From JACKBJ01 sp964549495 (GTDB lineage Bacteria; Chloroflexota; Anaerolineae; Epilineales; Epilineaceae), in contig CAZJWJ010000007.1 in assembly GCA_964549495.1 (NCBI GenBank), forward strand, positions 21,668 through 85,667: DNA of 64,000 nucleotides, written 5' to 3'. This document shows positions 49,879 through 58,931 of this stretch, piece after piece. The first letter of the stretch is position 1, and each line of letters begins with the position of its first letter. Position numbers and translations under genes: made by a program. The notes beneath the pieces are model-generated. The model did no database searches. It had not been told where the DNA came from and saw only the letters and a list, made by a program, of their open reading frames with translations.

Positions 49879-51330
49879 ATGACATCGATTCCAATCCTCG
49901 CGGCAGGATCCGTTTTCCCGGCGATACTCTTCGCATCGCTTCTCGCGCAGCACCTAGATCCCAGGATCTTCATCGACTGCCATGACGTGGCGCCCGGTAT
50001 CCCGGCCTGTAGCGGCAACCCACCTCTGGCCTCGGGCAGGATCGCCTTCGTCGCCCAGCCGGGTCCGGATCAAAGGCCGGAGATCGCCCAGATCGCCCGG
50101 CTCGACGCCGAGGGCGTCTGGCATCCGGAGAGCGTGGGCCGGCTCGGGAGCCCCAAGTGGTCGCCTTCGGGCCGCTTCCTGGCTTGGGACCGTTGGAGAC
50201 CCTTCCATCCCCCGATGGCCTACGCATGGCCCGATCGCGCCCTGGTGACGGACGCGGAGGGGCGTCCGCTCGAAGCCTACGAGGCTGCGCGCCTCGATGT
50301 GGCCGGCCTGCCCTTCCTCTCGGCCCAGCAGAGCGCGGAGGGTGTCGAGTCTCTGCTGCTCCGCGACTCGACGAACCTGATCGCGCTGCCTCTGCCCTCC
50401 GGCCGACCCCGGCGCATGCCGATCCCTCCCGGCTGGGTACGATCCTTCGACTGGCTGCTCTCCGACGACGGCAGCCTGCTTGCACTGCGGCATCTCCGGT
50501 CGCGACAAGATCCCGAGAGGCCGCAGCATCCTGCAATCTGGGAGCGTTGGTGGGACGGCGCCTGGGAAGGGATGGCCTTACAAGATACGGGTCCGTCTCC
50601 GAACATGCAGCTATTCGACTGGTCTCTCGATGAGCGCTGGTTGCTGGCGGCAGAGATCGGGCACATCTACTCGAACTCGCAGCCGCGATACTACCGATTC
50701 GTGCGAATCGACCGGTCGACCGGAGGGACGGCACACCTTTCTCTTCGAGCCACGGAGATTCATGTGCTCTTTGCCCGCGGTGCCCATTGGAGGCCCTGGA
50801 GACCGGATGGCGGCAATCAACTCATCATCCCGGGCATGCCCGAGGACGGATCGCGATCCGACGGGACTCGAGGAGAGATCAGCCGACTGGCACTGGTCGA
50901 TCTGGACGATGCCAGCCTTCGCTGGCTCACGGACGAGCGGCTGCTCGCAACGTCTCCCGCCTGGTCGCCAGACGGTCGCCGCGTCGCCTTTGCTGCTATA
51001 GAGTCCGAACGCGAACTCCCGGGAGCATGGCCCATGATGGGCCTCCGCGATACCTTCCAGGCCCGACGCGGCATGGCCTTGTACCTGCTCGATGTCGAGT
51101 CGGGTGGACTCCGCCAGATCACCGAGCCCGGCGAGGCTTGGGACAGCGGGCCGGAGTGGTCTGCCGACGGGAGCCGGCTGCTCTATCAGCGAGGGTTCGA
51201 CCCGTCAGAAGGTGATTCGAGCTTGTCGACTCGGTACCAGGTGCGCGTATGGATGCTCGCCGACGGCAGCGACGAATTGCTCCTCGATCACGTCGATTCT
51301 GACTGGGCGTGGTGGGAAGGAGGACGCTGA
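49879..51330 (+). CDS. TolB-like WD40/PD40 propeller protein, secreted
   Basis: 483 residues with an N-terminal hydrophobic segment (IPILAAGSVFPAILFASLLA) acting as signal peptide. Repeats of the TolB/PD40 type are visible: GSPKWSPSGRFLAWDRWR, DWLLSDDGSLLALRHL, FDWSLDERWLLAAEIG, TSPAWSPDGRRVAFAAI and SGPEWSADGSRLLYQR. These are propeller blades; TolB-like proteins usually sit in the envelope, and this one has no enzymatic motif. The ribosome site is moderate (CAGGGACC). It lies 135 bases after the CRTAC gene and may be a separate unit. It converges on the vapBC operon. Confidence 0.78.
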   Translation: MTSIPILAAGSVFPAILFASLLAQHLDPRIFIDCHDVAPGIPACSGNPPLASGRIAFVAQPGPDQRPEIAQIARLDAEGVWHPESVGRLGSPKWSPSGRFLAWDRWRPFHPPMAYAWPDRALVTDAEGRPLEAYEAARLDVAGLPFLSAQQSAEGVESLLLRDSTNLIALPLPSGRPRRMPIPPGWVRSFDWLLSDDGSLLALRHLRSRQDPERPQHPAIWERWWDGAWEGMALQDTGPSPNMQLFDWSLDERWLLAAEIGHIYSNSQPRYYRFVRIDRSTGGTAHLSLRATEIHVLFARGAHWRPWRPDGGNQLIIPGMPEDGSRSDGTRGEISRLALVDLDDASLRWLTDERLLATSPAWSPDGRRVAFAAIESERELPGAWPMMGLRDTFQARRGMALYLLDVESGGLRQITEPGEAWDSGPEWSADGSRLLYQRGFDPSEGDSSLSTRYQVRVWMLADGSDELLLDHVDSDWAWWEGGR

Positions 51331-51358
51331 TCTGCAGCTCTTGGAGACGGCAAAGGGC

Positions 51359-51745
51359 CTATTCGATGCGGGCTCGAGCGACGTCGAGGTGATCGAAGTG
51401 CTGATCGAGGGTCAGCACGGGGACGTCGAGGCGCCGTGCCATGGACGCGATGAGCGCGTCGGTTAGGGGTACGGTGATCCCGCGTCGGCGCAAGGCCTGG
51501 AGGCTGTGTCCGGCGGATTGCCAGTCCTGGCGGTTGGTATCGCGATAGGGGACCGCGGCCATTACGCGTTCCAATTGCATCGATTCGCGTCGCCCCTTTA
51601 CACCTTGAAGCAGCTCGGCGAGCACCGGCCCGACGAGGATCGAGGCGTCGTGCTCGATCAGCGCTTCGACGCGATCGCTGATCGAATTCTGGCCCGGGCG
51701 GAAGTAGGCGATCCAGGCCGAACTGTCGATGATGGTATCAGTCAT
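51359..51745 (-). CDS. vapC: VapC-type PIN-domain RNase toxin
   Basis: 128 residues from ATG 51745, overlapping the vapB stop by 8 bases. PIN metal-site residues: D in TIIDSSAWIAYFR, E in GPVLAELLQG, D in VPLTDALIASMA and D in VLTLDQHFDHL. VapC toxins cleave tRNA or rRNA loops and are blocked by VapB. The ORF could begin upstream at 51799, but the extra 18 residues have no similarity and lie in the antitoxin gene. Confidence 0.9.
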   Translation of the reverse strand: MTDTIIDSSAWIAYFRPGQNSISDRVEALIEHDASILVGPVLAELLQGVKGRRESMQLERVMAAVPYRDTNRQDWQSAGHSLQALRRRGITVPLTDALIASMARRLDVPVLTLDQHFDHLDVARARIE

Positions 51746-51959
51746 CGATCGCCCGGACTTCTTCGATCTCGGCTGCGCGCAAACTGGCCCAAGTGTCATC
51801 GATATCGAAGCGGTCTCGGAGACCGAGCAGTTCCTCCTTGCGTTTCAGACGAACGTACTCGCGTAGCGCCAAACGCACCGCTTCGGTCTTGGTGCGCGCC
51901 TGCGTCAGGCTCAGCAGCTCCTCGAAGATGACATCTTCGATGTTGATCGTGGTTCGCAT
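51738..51959 (-). CDS. vapB: VapB-type antitoxin
   Basis: 73 residues. The N-terminus (MRTTINIEDVIFEELLSLT) is the ribbon-helix-helix or DUF2191-like form of VapB, followed by RTKTEAVRLALREYVRLKR and an acidic toxin-binding tail ending EEVRAIDD. Start ATG 51959 has GGAG six bases upstream; ATG 51971 and the start at 52007 lack one. It blocks the VapC toxin and represses its own promoter, where a palindrome lies. Confidence 0.88.
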   Translation of the reverse strand: MRTTINIEDVIFEELLSLTQARTKTEAVRLALREYVRLKRKEELLGLRDRFDIDDTWASLRAAEIEEVRAIDD

Positions 51960-51982
51960 GCTCGTCTCCATGGACTCGGTTG

Positions 51983-52009
51983 GTGTGTGCTGAATCCTAG
52001 CATACACAC
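51983..52009. promoter_or_regulatory. Palindromic operator/promoter of vapBC
   Basis: GTGTGTGCT (51983-51991) faces AGCATACACAC (51999-52009), an almost perfect inverted repeat. On the minus strand TATGCT lies inside the upstream arm and could be the -10. The position 24 bases before vapB fits autorepression by VapB. Confidence 0.45.
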
Positions 52010-52076
52010 TGTGCTGGAAGATATGCTCTGGTGTCGGGGGAGCGCTCGGGTGCCGAGCCGCGGCCCAGACGACAGG

Positions 52077-53072
52077 CTACCAAGCCAAGGTGACGACGAC
52101 CGGCAAGTGGTCCGATCCGTAGGCCGATCCGGTGCGGGCCGAGAGGGCGGTGAAGTCGGGGCTGTGCCAGACGTAGTCCAGGCGCACCAGGGGCGGCAGG
52201 CGCAGGCCGAAGCGCTCGACGTTGGCCGGCCAGGTGGCGCCGAAGCCGTCGCCGGCCTGCTGGTAGGCGTCGCGCAGTCCGCTGGCGCGCATGGCGCGGT
52301 AGGCCGGCGAGCGCGTGGGCAGGTTCAGGTCGCCGACCATCAGGGTCGGCAGGCCGGTCGAGGCGGCGCGGGCGGCCAGCTCGGTGGCGTCGGCCAGGGT
52401 GTTGGGGTGGGGACGGTAGCTGCCGTCGCCGTAGACCAACGGCACGTCGGTGGGCGGATGGGCGTGGGGCGCCATCAGGACCACCGAGCGGCCGTCGAGC
52501 ATCAGCGTGGTCTCCAGCTGCGGCCGGCCCGGGCTGCGCTCGGTGCCGAAGAGCCGCGGCTCGCCCAGGGGATGATGGCTGAGCACGCCCTTGCCGCCGC
52601 GGTAGATCTGATGCGGGTAGTCGGCCGCCAGGGTCTCGCGCAGCTCGGGTACGAAGGGATCGACGATCTCCTGGATGACGACCAGCTCGGCCCCGGTGTC
52701 TCGGATGGCTGCGGCGATGCGCGGCGGGTCGAGGCGGAAGCCGCCGACGTTGAGTGTGGCCACTGTCAATCGGTTGGGTCGGTCGGCTGGCGCTTCGGGG
52801 GCGGGCAGGAAGGGCCGGCCGTAGATGCCCAGAAAGAGCAGCGCCACCAGGGCTAGCGCGGCCGCGGTCTTTCGCCAGCCGAGCAGGAGGGCCCCGGGCG
52901 CCAGAAACAAGGCTGGGGCCATCCACCACTGGGCGAAGAGGGCCAGGATGGCCAGCGGCCAATGGCGATCGCCGGTGACGCGCCAGGCCAGTTCCAGGCC
53001 GATGGCGCCGATGGCGTAGAGGTTGAACAGGAGGATCGCGCCGGAATGCGCGAAGCGGCGGAGCTGGCTCAT
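52077..53072 (-). CDS. Endonuclease/exonuclease/phosphatase-family protein, membrane-bound
   Basis: 331 residues. Three hydrophobic helices in the first 90 (GAILLFNLYAIGAIGLELAW, LAILALFAQWWMAPALFLAP, ALALVALLFLGIYG), then an EEP fold: TVATLNVGGFR, ELVVIQEIVDPF (catalytic Glu), MLDGRSVVLMAPHAHPPTD, LMVGDLNLPTRSPAY and the terminal GSDHLPVVVTLAW. The family includes nucleases, sphingomyelinases and inositol phosphatases; membrane-anchored forms are common but substrates differ. Specificity cannot be assigned. Confidence 0.87.
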   Translation of the reverse strand: MSQLRRFAHSGAILLFNLYAIGAIGLELAWRVTGDRHWPLAILALFAQWWMAPALFLAPGALLLGWRKTAAALALVALLFLGIYGRPFLPAPEAPADRPNRLTVATLNVGGFRLDPPRIAAAIRDTGAELVVIQEIVDPFVPELRETLAADYPHQIYRGGKGVLSHHPLGEPRLFGTERSPGRPQLETTLMLDGRSVVLMAPHAHPPTDVPLVYGDGSYRPHPNTLADATELAARAASTGLPTLMVGDLNLPTRSPAYRAMRASGLRDAYQQAGDGFGATWPANVERFGLRLPPLVRLDYVWHSPDFTALSARTGSAYGSDHLPVVVTLAW

Positions 53073-53206
53073 GGCAACCTGGGAGCAGGGGATCGGGGCC
53101 GGCTCATGATAGGCGCCGGCCGGCCTCGATGCACGCCCGAGCGGTCGCCGACTGGCCGACGCTCGCCCGACGCTTGACCAGACGTCGGGGACTCAGCCCT
53201 ACTCGA

Positions 53207-55264
53207 TCATCCCTCGATCAAGGCCAACAGGCCTTCCTCGTCGAGCACCTCGATTCCCAGCTTCTCGGCCTTGTCCAGCTTGCTGCCGGCCTTCTCGCCA
53301 GCCACCACGTAGTCGGTCTTGCCGCTGACGCTGCCGATGACGCTGCCGCCTGCGGCCTCGATGCGCGCGCGGGCCTCGTCGCGGGTCAGGTTGGGCAAGG
53401 TGCCGGTGAGCACGAAGCGCAGGCCCTCGAGCGGACGATCCCCGGCATCCTCCTCGCCACCCTCCGGCTGCGGATCGGCCGTCCGCAGACCCTCCGCGCG
53501 CAGCTTCTCGACCAGCTGCCGGTTGTGCTCCAGACCGAACCAGGCCTCGACCGAGCTGGCGATCTCGGGGCCGACGCCATCGACGGCCTCGAGATCCCCC
53601 TGGCTGGCCGAAGCCAGCGCGTCGATGTCGCGAAAGGCCGACGCCAGGTCGCGCGCCACCGTGCCGCCGACGTGGCGGATGCCCAGGGCTACCAGCAGCC
53701 GGCGCAGGGGCCGGTCCTTGCTGGCCTCGATGGCAGCGAGCAGGTTCTCGATGCGCTTCTCGGCAAAGCCCTCGCGCCCGCCCAGGTCCTCGGCCGCGAG
53801 CGTGTAGAGGCCGGCCACGTCCTCGATCAGGCCCTCCTCGACGAAGAGCCGGGCCAGCTTGACGCCCAGTCCCTCGATGTCCATCGCCCCGCGGCTGACG
53901 AAATGCTCGACCCGCCGGACCAGCTGGGCCGGGCAGGCCGCATTCTCGCAGAAGATGTCGACCGCGCCCTCCGGCTGCACGACCGGGTCGCCGCAGGATG
54001 GGCAATGCCGGGGCATCGACCAGGGCTCGGTGCCGTCCGGGCGCAGGGCCTCGACCACGCTGAGGACCTGGGGGATCACGTCGCCGGCCCGTTTGACCAG
54101 CACCGTGTCGCCTTCCCGGATGTCGCGCTCGGTGACGTAGTCGGCGTTGTGCAAGGTGGCCTGGCTGACGGTGACGCCGCCGATCTGGACCGGTTCCAGC
54201 GTGGCGTGGGGCACCAGCCGGCCGGTGCGCCCCACCCGCACCTCGATGGCCAGGAGGCGCGTGGTGGCCTCCTCGCTGGGGGCTTTGAAAGCGATGGCCC
54301 AGCGCGGGTGGTGCGAGACGGCGCCCAGGACCGACTGCATTTCGAAGTCGTCGACCTTGATCACCGCGCCGTCGGCCAGGTAGTCCAGCTCGGGGCGCAG
54401 CTCCATCCAGTCCCGGGCGTAGTCGATGGCCGCCTCCAGCCGGTCGAAGCGCTTGCAGTCGGGATTGGTCGGCAGGCCCAAGGCGCGCAGGAAGGACAGC
54501 ATCTGGTACTGACCGGTGGCGCCCAGGGTCTGTCCGGCGGGCAGGCCGTAGGCCCAAAAGCGCAGCTCGCGTTCGGCGGTGATCGAGGGGTCGAGCTGGC
54601 GCAGGCTGCCGGCGGCGGTGTTGCGGGCGTGGATGTAGGCTTCGAGATCCTCTTCCGCGCGTCTGGCGTTGAGCGCGTGGAAGTCGGAGAGGCGCATGAA
54701 GACCTCGCCGCGCAGCTCCAGCTCCCCCGGCAGATCGAGACCCGCGGGCAAGGGCGCGTCGGTGGCCGGGATGCGCAAGGGGATGCTGCGCATGGTCCGG
54801 ATATTGGCGGTGATGTCTTCGCCCACCGTACCATCCCCGCGCGTGGCGGCCCGGGTCAGGACCCCGTCGACGTAGCGGATGGCCACCGCGATGCCGTCGA
54901 TCTTGGGTTCGACGACGAAGGACAGGTCCTCGAAGGCGATCTCCTCGGGCAGGCGCCGCGCCACCCGCTCGCCCCAGGCCCGCACGCCATCGGCGTCCAT
55001 GGCATTGTCCAAGGAGAGCATGGGTTCGTCGTGGCGGACCTTCTCGAAGCGCTCGGCCGGCTCGGCCCCCACGCGCTGCGTCGGCGAGTCGGCCGTCACC
55101 AGCTCGGGATGCTCGGCCTCGATCTCCTGGAGTGCCTGCACCAGGGCGTCGTACTCGGCGTCGCGGATCTCCGGATCGTCCAGCACATAGTAGCGGTAGG
55201 CATGGTGCCGGATCTGCCGGCGCAGCGCCACGGCGCGCGCGGCCGGATCGCTGGATTGGGCCAT
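53207..55264 (-). CDS. ligA: NAD-dependent DNA ligase
   Basis: 685 residues, full family length. N-terminal Ia-like helix region, adenylation domain with catalytic Lys121 in VEPKIDGIAVAIRY, RGDGTVGEDITANI, GELELRGEVFM and ADGAVIKVDDF; OB fold; four-cysteine zinc finger (CPSCGDPVV, FCENAACPAQ); helix-hairpin-helix repeats (LGIRHVGGTVARDLASAF, VDGVGPEIASSVEAWF); C-terminal BRCT domain (GLRFVLTGTLPNLTRDEARA). It seals nicks in replication and repair using NAD. ATG 55264 has GGAG seven bases upstream; longer frames carry unrelated N-termini. A CATACT preceded by TG (minus strand, 55307-55302) may be its -10. The gene is divergent from a VWA protein gene. Confidence 0.97.
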   Translation of the reverse strand: MAQSSDPAARAVALRRQIRHHAYRYYVLDDPEIRDAEYDALVQALQEIEAEHPELVTADSPTQRVGAEPAERFEKVRHDEPMLSLDNAMDADGVRAWGERVARRLPEEIAFEDLSFVVEPKIDGIAVAIRYVDGVLTRAATRGDGTVGEDITANIRTMRSIPLRIPATDAPLPAGLDLPGELELRGEVFMRLSDFHALNARRAEEDLEAYIHARNTAAGSLRQLDPSITAERELRFWAYGLPAGQTLGATGQYQMLSFLRALGLPTNPDCKRFDRLEAAIDYARDWMELRPELDYLADGAVIKVDDFEMQSVLGAVSHHPRWAIAFKAPSEEATTRLLAIEVRVGRTGRLVPHATLEPVQIGGVTVSQATLHNADYVTERDIREGDTVLVKRAGDVIPQVLSVVEALRPDGTEPWSMPRHCPSCGDPVVQPEGAVDIFCENAACPAQLVRRVEHFVSRGAMDIEGLGVKLARLFVEEGLIEDVAGLYTLAAEDLGGREGFAEKRIENLLAAIEASKDRPLRRLLVALGIRHVGGTVARDLASAFRDIDALASASQGDLEAVDGVGPEIASSVEAWFGLEHNRQLVEKLRAEGLRTADPQPEGGEEDAGDRPLEGLRFVLTGTLPNLTRDEARARIEAAGGSVIGSVSGKTDYVVAGEKAGSKLDKAEKLGIEVLDEEGLLALIEG

Positions 55265-55443
55265 GGACTGTCTCCGAAGGGGGCACTTGCGGGTTAAGGC
55301 TAGTATGCCACAGGTCCTGGCAGGAAAGCGAACATTTGTGCGGTGTACTAGAGGGTGGCAGAAACGTCTGTCGAGCGTCGTAGAGCATTTCCATAACCAC
55401 CGGGACGAGCCGCGGAGCATGATCAGAGAAGGGATCGTCGGCG

Positions 55444-56589
55444 ATGAACATCGAAGCCAAGGGCCGACTGGCCAGAATCGCCACGAGGCGCCGAGGAGTG
55501 CTTGTCAGCCGATTCCTTGCTGTCTGGCTCGCTGGGTTGTTTCTGCTCGGATCGTTGCTGACGGTGAGCCGGTTGCCCGACGCAAGCGCCCAGCCTCGGC
55601 AGAGCGACTGCCTGCTTCGTGCTCAGCGCGATCTCGTGCCGAATCCGGTCCCGCAGGGCTCGACGGCCCGGGTGACCATCAGCCTTCAGCAGGACTGTCC
55701 GATTCATTACTCCCCGGTGCACATCGTGTTCGCGCTCGACATGTCCGAGAGCATGACGGACGAGGCCTTCGACGCAAGCCGCCTCTTCATCCGGACGCTC
55801 ATCACGATGATGGACCTCCAGCGGGTGACCCGGCTTGGCATCGTGGCCCTGAGCGGGGACACGGAGGTCCGCTGCGAGCTCGGGGCGACATCGACAGAAC
55901 TGGTCGCTTGCCTGGATGGCCTCGAAGCCTCCGGTCCGAGCCGCCTGGACGAAGGGATCCGCGAGTCACTGGAACTGCTGCGTCGCGGTCGGCCATCGAC
56001 GCGCGGCGAGGTGGTGGCCGAGACCCTGGTGATCGTCTCGACGGGTCGGTTCGAACCCGATTGCGGGCCGGCCATCGACGAGACCCGTGCCGCCCGTCGT
56101 GAGGGTGTCCTTTTGACCAGCCTCTGTGCTGGGGTCGACTGCGATCGTGCCTGTATGATCGAATTGGCCAGCGCAGCGCGATACGCCTTCGGAGACGACG
56201 ATCCATCCGGTCTTGGCGACGTGCTGGCACAACTTGTGGCTGATTCGCGCATCCAACTCTGGCTCCGCCATCTGAGCTTCACCGAGCAGCTGCCGGAGAA
56301 CCTTCGATTCCCGACGGGGCAGGACATGCCGCCGAATTGGGATCCGACGACGCGCAGGCTGAGCTGGGAGCAGCTTTTCGTGCCCAGGACAGGAATCACG
56401 TTCAGCTTCGACGTCCTGCCGCTCAGCGTCGGCCGATATCCAAGCAGTCTGGACTCACGCGTCGTCTTCACGGACACTCAGAACCGGCAAGGAGAGGTCT
56501 CCCTCCCGATCGCGCAGATCGAGGTGCTGCCCGCCAGCTTGCCGATTCATCTCCCCTATCTCTTGTCAGGCCACCACCTGGATGATTGA
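55444..56589 (+). CDS. Secreted VWA-domain protein
   Basis: 381 residues. Signal peptide (FLAVWLAGLFLLGSLLTVSR, then DASAQ), a short beta domain, then a von Willebrand A domain with MIDAS motif FALDMSESMTDEA (D-x-S-x-S), a conserved inner Cys-rich pattern (LCAGVDCDRACMIELAS) and the flanking beta segment LRHLSFTEQLPENLRF. It ends in an I-H-L-P-Y-L tail. The same layout is repeated in the triple-VWA protein at 58932, so these are paralogues. It lacks the sigma-type motif seen upstream of that gene. Binding partner unknown. Confidence 0.85.
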   Translation: MNIEAKGRLARIATRRRGVLVSRFLAVWLAGLFLLGSLLTVSRLPDASAQPRQSDCLLRAQRDLVPNPVPQGSTARVTISLQQDCPIHYSPVHIVFALDMSESMTDEAFDASRLFIRTLITMMDLQRVTRLGIVALSGDTEVRCELGATSTELVACLDGLEASGPSRLDEGIRESLELLRRGRPSTRGEVVAETLVIVSTGRFEPDCGPAIDETRAARREGVLLTSLCAGVDCDRACMIELASAARYAFGDDDPSGLGDVLAQLVADSRIQLWLRHLSFTEQLPENLRFPTGQDMPPNWDPTTRRLSWEQLFVPRTGITFSFDVLPLSVGRYPSSLDSRVVFTDTQNRQGEVSLPIAQIEVLPASLPIHLPYLLSGHHLDD

Positions 56590-56596
56590 ATCGGAG

Positions 56597-56624
56597 GGAA
56601 CCCTGGTCCTGCGCTAGGGTACCC
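56597..56624 (+). promoter_or_regulatory. ECF-type promoter motif of the sigma gene
   Basis: GGAACC (56597-56602), 15 bases, GGTACCC (56618-56624). The same layout occurs at 58820-58847. GGAAC is the usual -35 of ECF sigma factors. With the ATG only 7 bases after the -10, the transcript may be leaderless. Overlapping inverted repeat GGGAACCCT/AGGGTACCC (one mismatch) could also bind a regulator. Confidence 0.55.
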
Positions 56625-56631
56625 AGCACAA

Positions 56632-57357
56632 ATGGCAGTCGATGTGATCGCGGGCTCGGGCTCGCTGCGAAAGGGTCGAGGGGCCGGCCGGCAAGCGCCG
56701 GTGGCTGAGCCTGCCTCCGAGTCGGAAACCGATGCGACCGGGATCGAGCGCGGCTCCGCCGGTGTCGCCTCGGGCGCGTCGGTCGATGGCTCGTCCGATG
56801 CGGACCTGGTGACGCGCATGGCCGCCGGCGACCGCGAGGCGCACCGCCTGCTCTACGAACGGCACGCGACCGGCCTCTTGCGCTACCTGATCGGCCGGCT
56901 CGGCGGCAACCGCGGCCTGGCCGAGGAGACCCTGCAGGAGGTGATGATCGCCGCCTGGCAGGGCGCGGCCGGCTTCCGCGGCCAGAGCCGCGTGCGCACC
57001 TGGCTCTTCGGCATCGCCCATCACCGTGCGGCCAACCTGGTCCGCAAGCGCAAGCGCGAGCTGCTGCGCGAGGATCCAGCCAGCGAGCCTGCGGCGCAGC
57101 CAGGAGGCCATCAAGAGTCAGCCGCGGGTCGAGCCTACGCCCGGGCCGACCACCGCATCGATCTGGAACGCGCCTTACGCGCCCTGCCCGAGAGCCAGCG
57201 CGCCGCGCTGGAGCTCGTCTTCTACCACGGCCTGTCGGTGGCCGAGGTCGCCGACGTCCTGTCGGTGGCGCCCGGTACCGTCAAGAGCCGCTTGTTCCGC
57301 GCCAAGGCCAGCCTGCGCGAGCACCTGGCGCTCCGGGAGGATGGCGACCATGCATGA
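56632..57357 (+). CDS. ECF-family RNA polymerase sigma factor
   Basis: 241 residues. Region 2 (about 57-125) is clear: DLVTRMAAGDREAHRLLYER, AEETLQEVMIAAWQGAAGF and SRVRTWLFGIAHHRAANLVR. Region 4 (about 175-235): ALRALPESQRAALELVFYHG, LSVAEVADVLSVAPGTVKSR and LFRAKASLREHLAL. The first about 55 residues are Gly/Ser/Ala-rich and not part of the fold; translation might begin later. It directs transcription in response to a signal released by the overlapping anti-sigma gene downstream. Auto-regulation is suggested by the motif at 56597. Confidence 0.93.
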   Translation: MAVDVIAGSGSLRKGRGAGRQAPVAEPASESETDATGIERGSAGVASGASVDGSSDADLVTRMAAGDREAHRLLYERHATGLLRYLIGRLGGNRGLAEETLQEVMIAAWQGAAGFRGQSRVRTWLFGIAHHRAANLVRKRKRELLREDPASEPAAQPGGHQESAAGRAYARADHRIDLERALRALPESQRAALELVFYHGLSVAEVADVLSVAPGTVKSRLFRAKASLREHLALREDGDHA

Positions 57358-58798
57358 GCGAATCCGCGGCCTCCTGGCCGAGCATGCCGCGGGCGGACTG
57401 GATGCCGAACGGCGGGCGGAGGTCGAAACCCATCTGGCCGGCTGCCCGAATTGCCGCGCCGAGCTGGCCGAATGGCAGGCGCTGGCCGGTGTGCTGACCA
57501 CCGAGGTGGCCGGTCGTGCCGAGGCCGCGCCGGCCTGGATCGATCCGGAGCTTTCACCCACCGCATCGGTGTCCCGGGAGCCTTCGACAGCCCAGCTGGC
57601 CGGACGCCCATGGCCGGCCCTCCTGGTCCTCGGCTTGGGCATTGGGATCTTGCTCATCGCGGGTCTCGGACGATTCGAGGATCCGACCGACCGCTGGGTC
57701 CAGCATGGCGTGGAGGGTGACGTGAGCGGGCAGATTCTCGGCGGTTTCGACGCTTCCGGGCCAGGGGCTCTCGACGGGGCGGGGGGCTCCTCCGAAGCCG
57801 ACACCGAGGAAGCGCTCCGCATCGACCGGCTGCCGACCCCCATCACTCGTGCGGGGGATCCGATCGACGGCCTTGGCCTGGATGGCAGCCACGACGCCAA
57901 CCTGCTCGCCCTCGCCCGAGCGGCCGACAGTGGCGCCACCGCGAGCCGGGGCGCCACGGCGGAGGCTGGGCCGGCGTCGATCGCGGGGGATGCGGTAAGT
58001 CGCTCACCTTCGGTCTCCACCTCCACAGCACCCGCCGCAACCGCCAACCCGACTCCCGCTCCGGACGACGGGCGCAGCGGCTTGGGCCGATCGTCGCCCG
58101 AGCCCAGCGAACCGCCACCGGCCACCGCGACGACGCCGCCGACCGCCACGAGCATCGTTCTGCCATCGGCCACCGCCAGCCCGACCCGGGTCACCACCGC
58201 CATCCTCCATGGCCGGGTCCATGGCCCGGACGGCTACCCGCGGGCCGAGATCCCGATCCTCGTCGAGCGCATCGATTCCGCGGGCGAGCGCTACGAGCTC
58301 GCCACCGACATCGAGGGCCGCTATGCCTTCGAATTGCCGCCCGGGAGCTGGATCCTGCATGCCGAGGCCCCGGCCTACCAGCTGATGTGGCATGCCGGCC
58401 GGCCAAACCCTCTGAGCGCCGACCCCATCGAACTGCTGGCCGGCGACGAGCAGCAGGCCGACTTCTTCCTCGAGCCGCATCCCGCCGCGCGCATCGAAGG
58501 CCAGCTGCTCGACGAGCGCGGGGATCCGATCCCGCGCGCGCTGGTGATGGCCGCGTACCCCCACGACCCCACCGTGCCCGACGCTTCGCCGCGACCCGTA
58601 TGGTCGAGCTTCACCCACGACGACGGCCGATTTGCCTTGGCCCTGCCACCGGGCGCCTGGTACCTGGCCGCCATGCCCGACTGGCGCGCAGCCGAGCCGA
58701 GCTGGTGGGGCGGTGACGGGAGCTTGGAAGAGGCGGACCAGATGGGGCTGTCGGCCGACCGGGTACCGGAGATCGTCTGGCAGCTCGACCGGCCCTGA
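57350..58798 (+). CDS. Anti-sigma factor with zinc-finger N-terminus and external sensor domains
   Basis: 482 residues from ATG 57350, overlapping the sigma stop by 8 bases with GGGAGG nine bases upstream. N-terminal ZAS-type zinc finger (HAAGGLDAERRAEVETHLAG, CPNCRAEL; H-x3-C-x2-C), one membrane helix (PALLVLGLGIGILLIAGLG), a long Ser/Thr/Pro-rich outer linker and two carboxypeptidase-regulatory-like beta domains (LHGRVHGPDGYPRAEIPILV ... GRYAFELPPGSWILHAEAP; IEGQLLDERGDPIPRALVMA ... GRFALALPPGAWYLAAMP). It holds the ECF sigma factor at the membrane; the outer domains may sense surface or glycan conditions. Release mechanism cannot be read. Confidence 0.87.
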   Translation: MHERIRGLLAEHAAGGLDAERRAEVETHLAGCPNCRAELAEWQALAGVLTTEVAGRAEAAPAWIDPELSPTASVSREPSTAQLAGRPWPALLVLGLGIGILLIAGLGRFEDPTDRWVQHGVEGDVSGQILGGFDASGPGALDGAGGSSEADTEEALRIDRLPTPITRAGDPIDGLGLDGSHDANLLALARAADSGATASRGATAEAGPASIAGDAVSRSPSVSTSTAPAATANPTPAPDDGRSGLGRSSPEPSEPPPATATTPPTATSIVLPSATASPTRVTTAILHGRVHGPDGYPRAEIPILVERIDSAGERYELATDIEGRYAFELPPGSWILHAEAPAYQLMWHAGRPNPLSADPIELLAGDEQQADFFLEPHPAARIEGQLLDERGDPIPRALVMAAYPHDPTVPDASPRPVWSSFTHDDGRFALALPPGAWYLAAMPDWRAAEPSWWGGDGSLEEADQMGLSADRVPEIVWQLDRP

Positions 58799-58819
58799 TC
58801 GCGGCTTCGCGATGTACAT

Positions 58820-58847
58820 GGAACCAATCTCCACTCTTGGGCTACCC
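58820..58847 (+). promoter_or_regulatory. ECF-type promoter motif of the triple-VWA gene
   Basis: GGAACC (58820-58825), 15 bases, GCTACCC (58841-58847). Only one base differs from the motif upstream of the sigma gene (GGTACCC) and spacing is identical. It lies 84 bases before the ATG at 58932. Confidence 0.55.
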
Positions 58848-58931
58848 ACCTGAGACAGAGGACTCGAGGGGCGATGCGCCGGAGACCTGGCGATCGACCC
58901 GGACCCTTCGAACAGGGATGGAGGCATGAGG

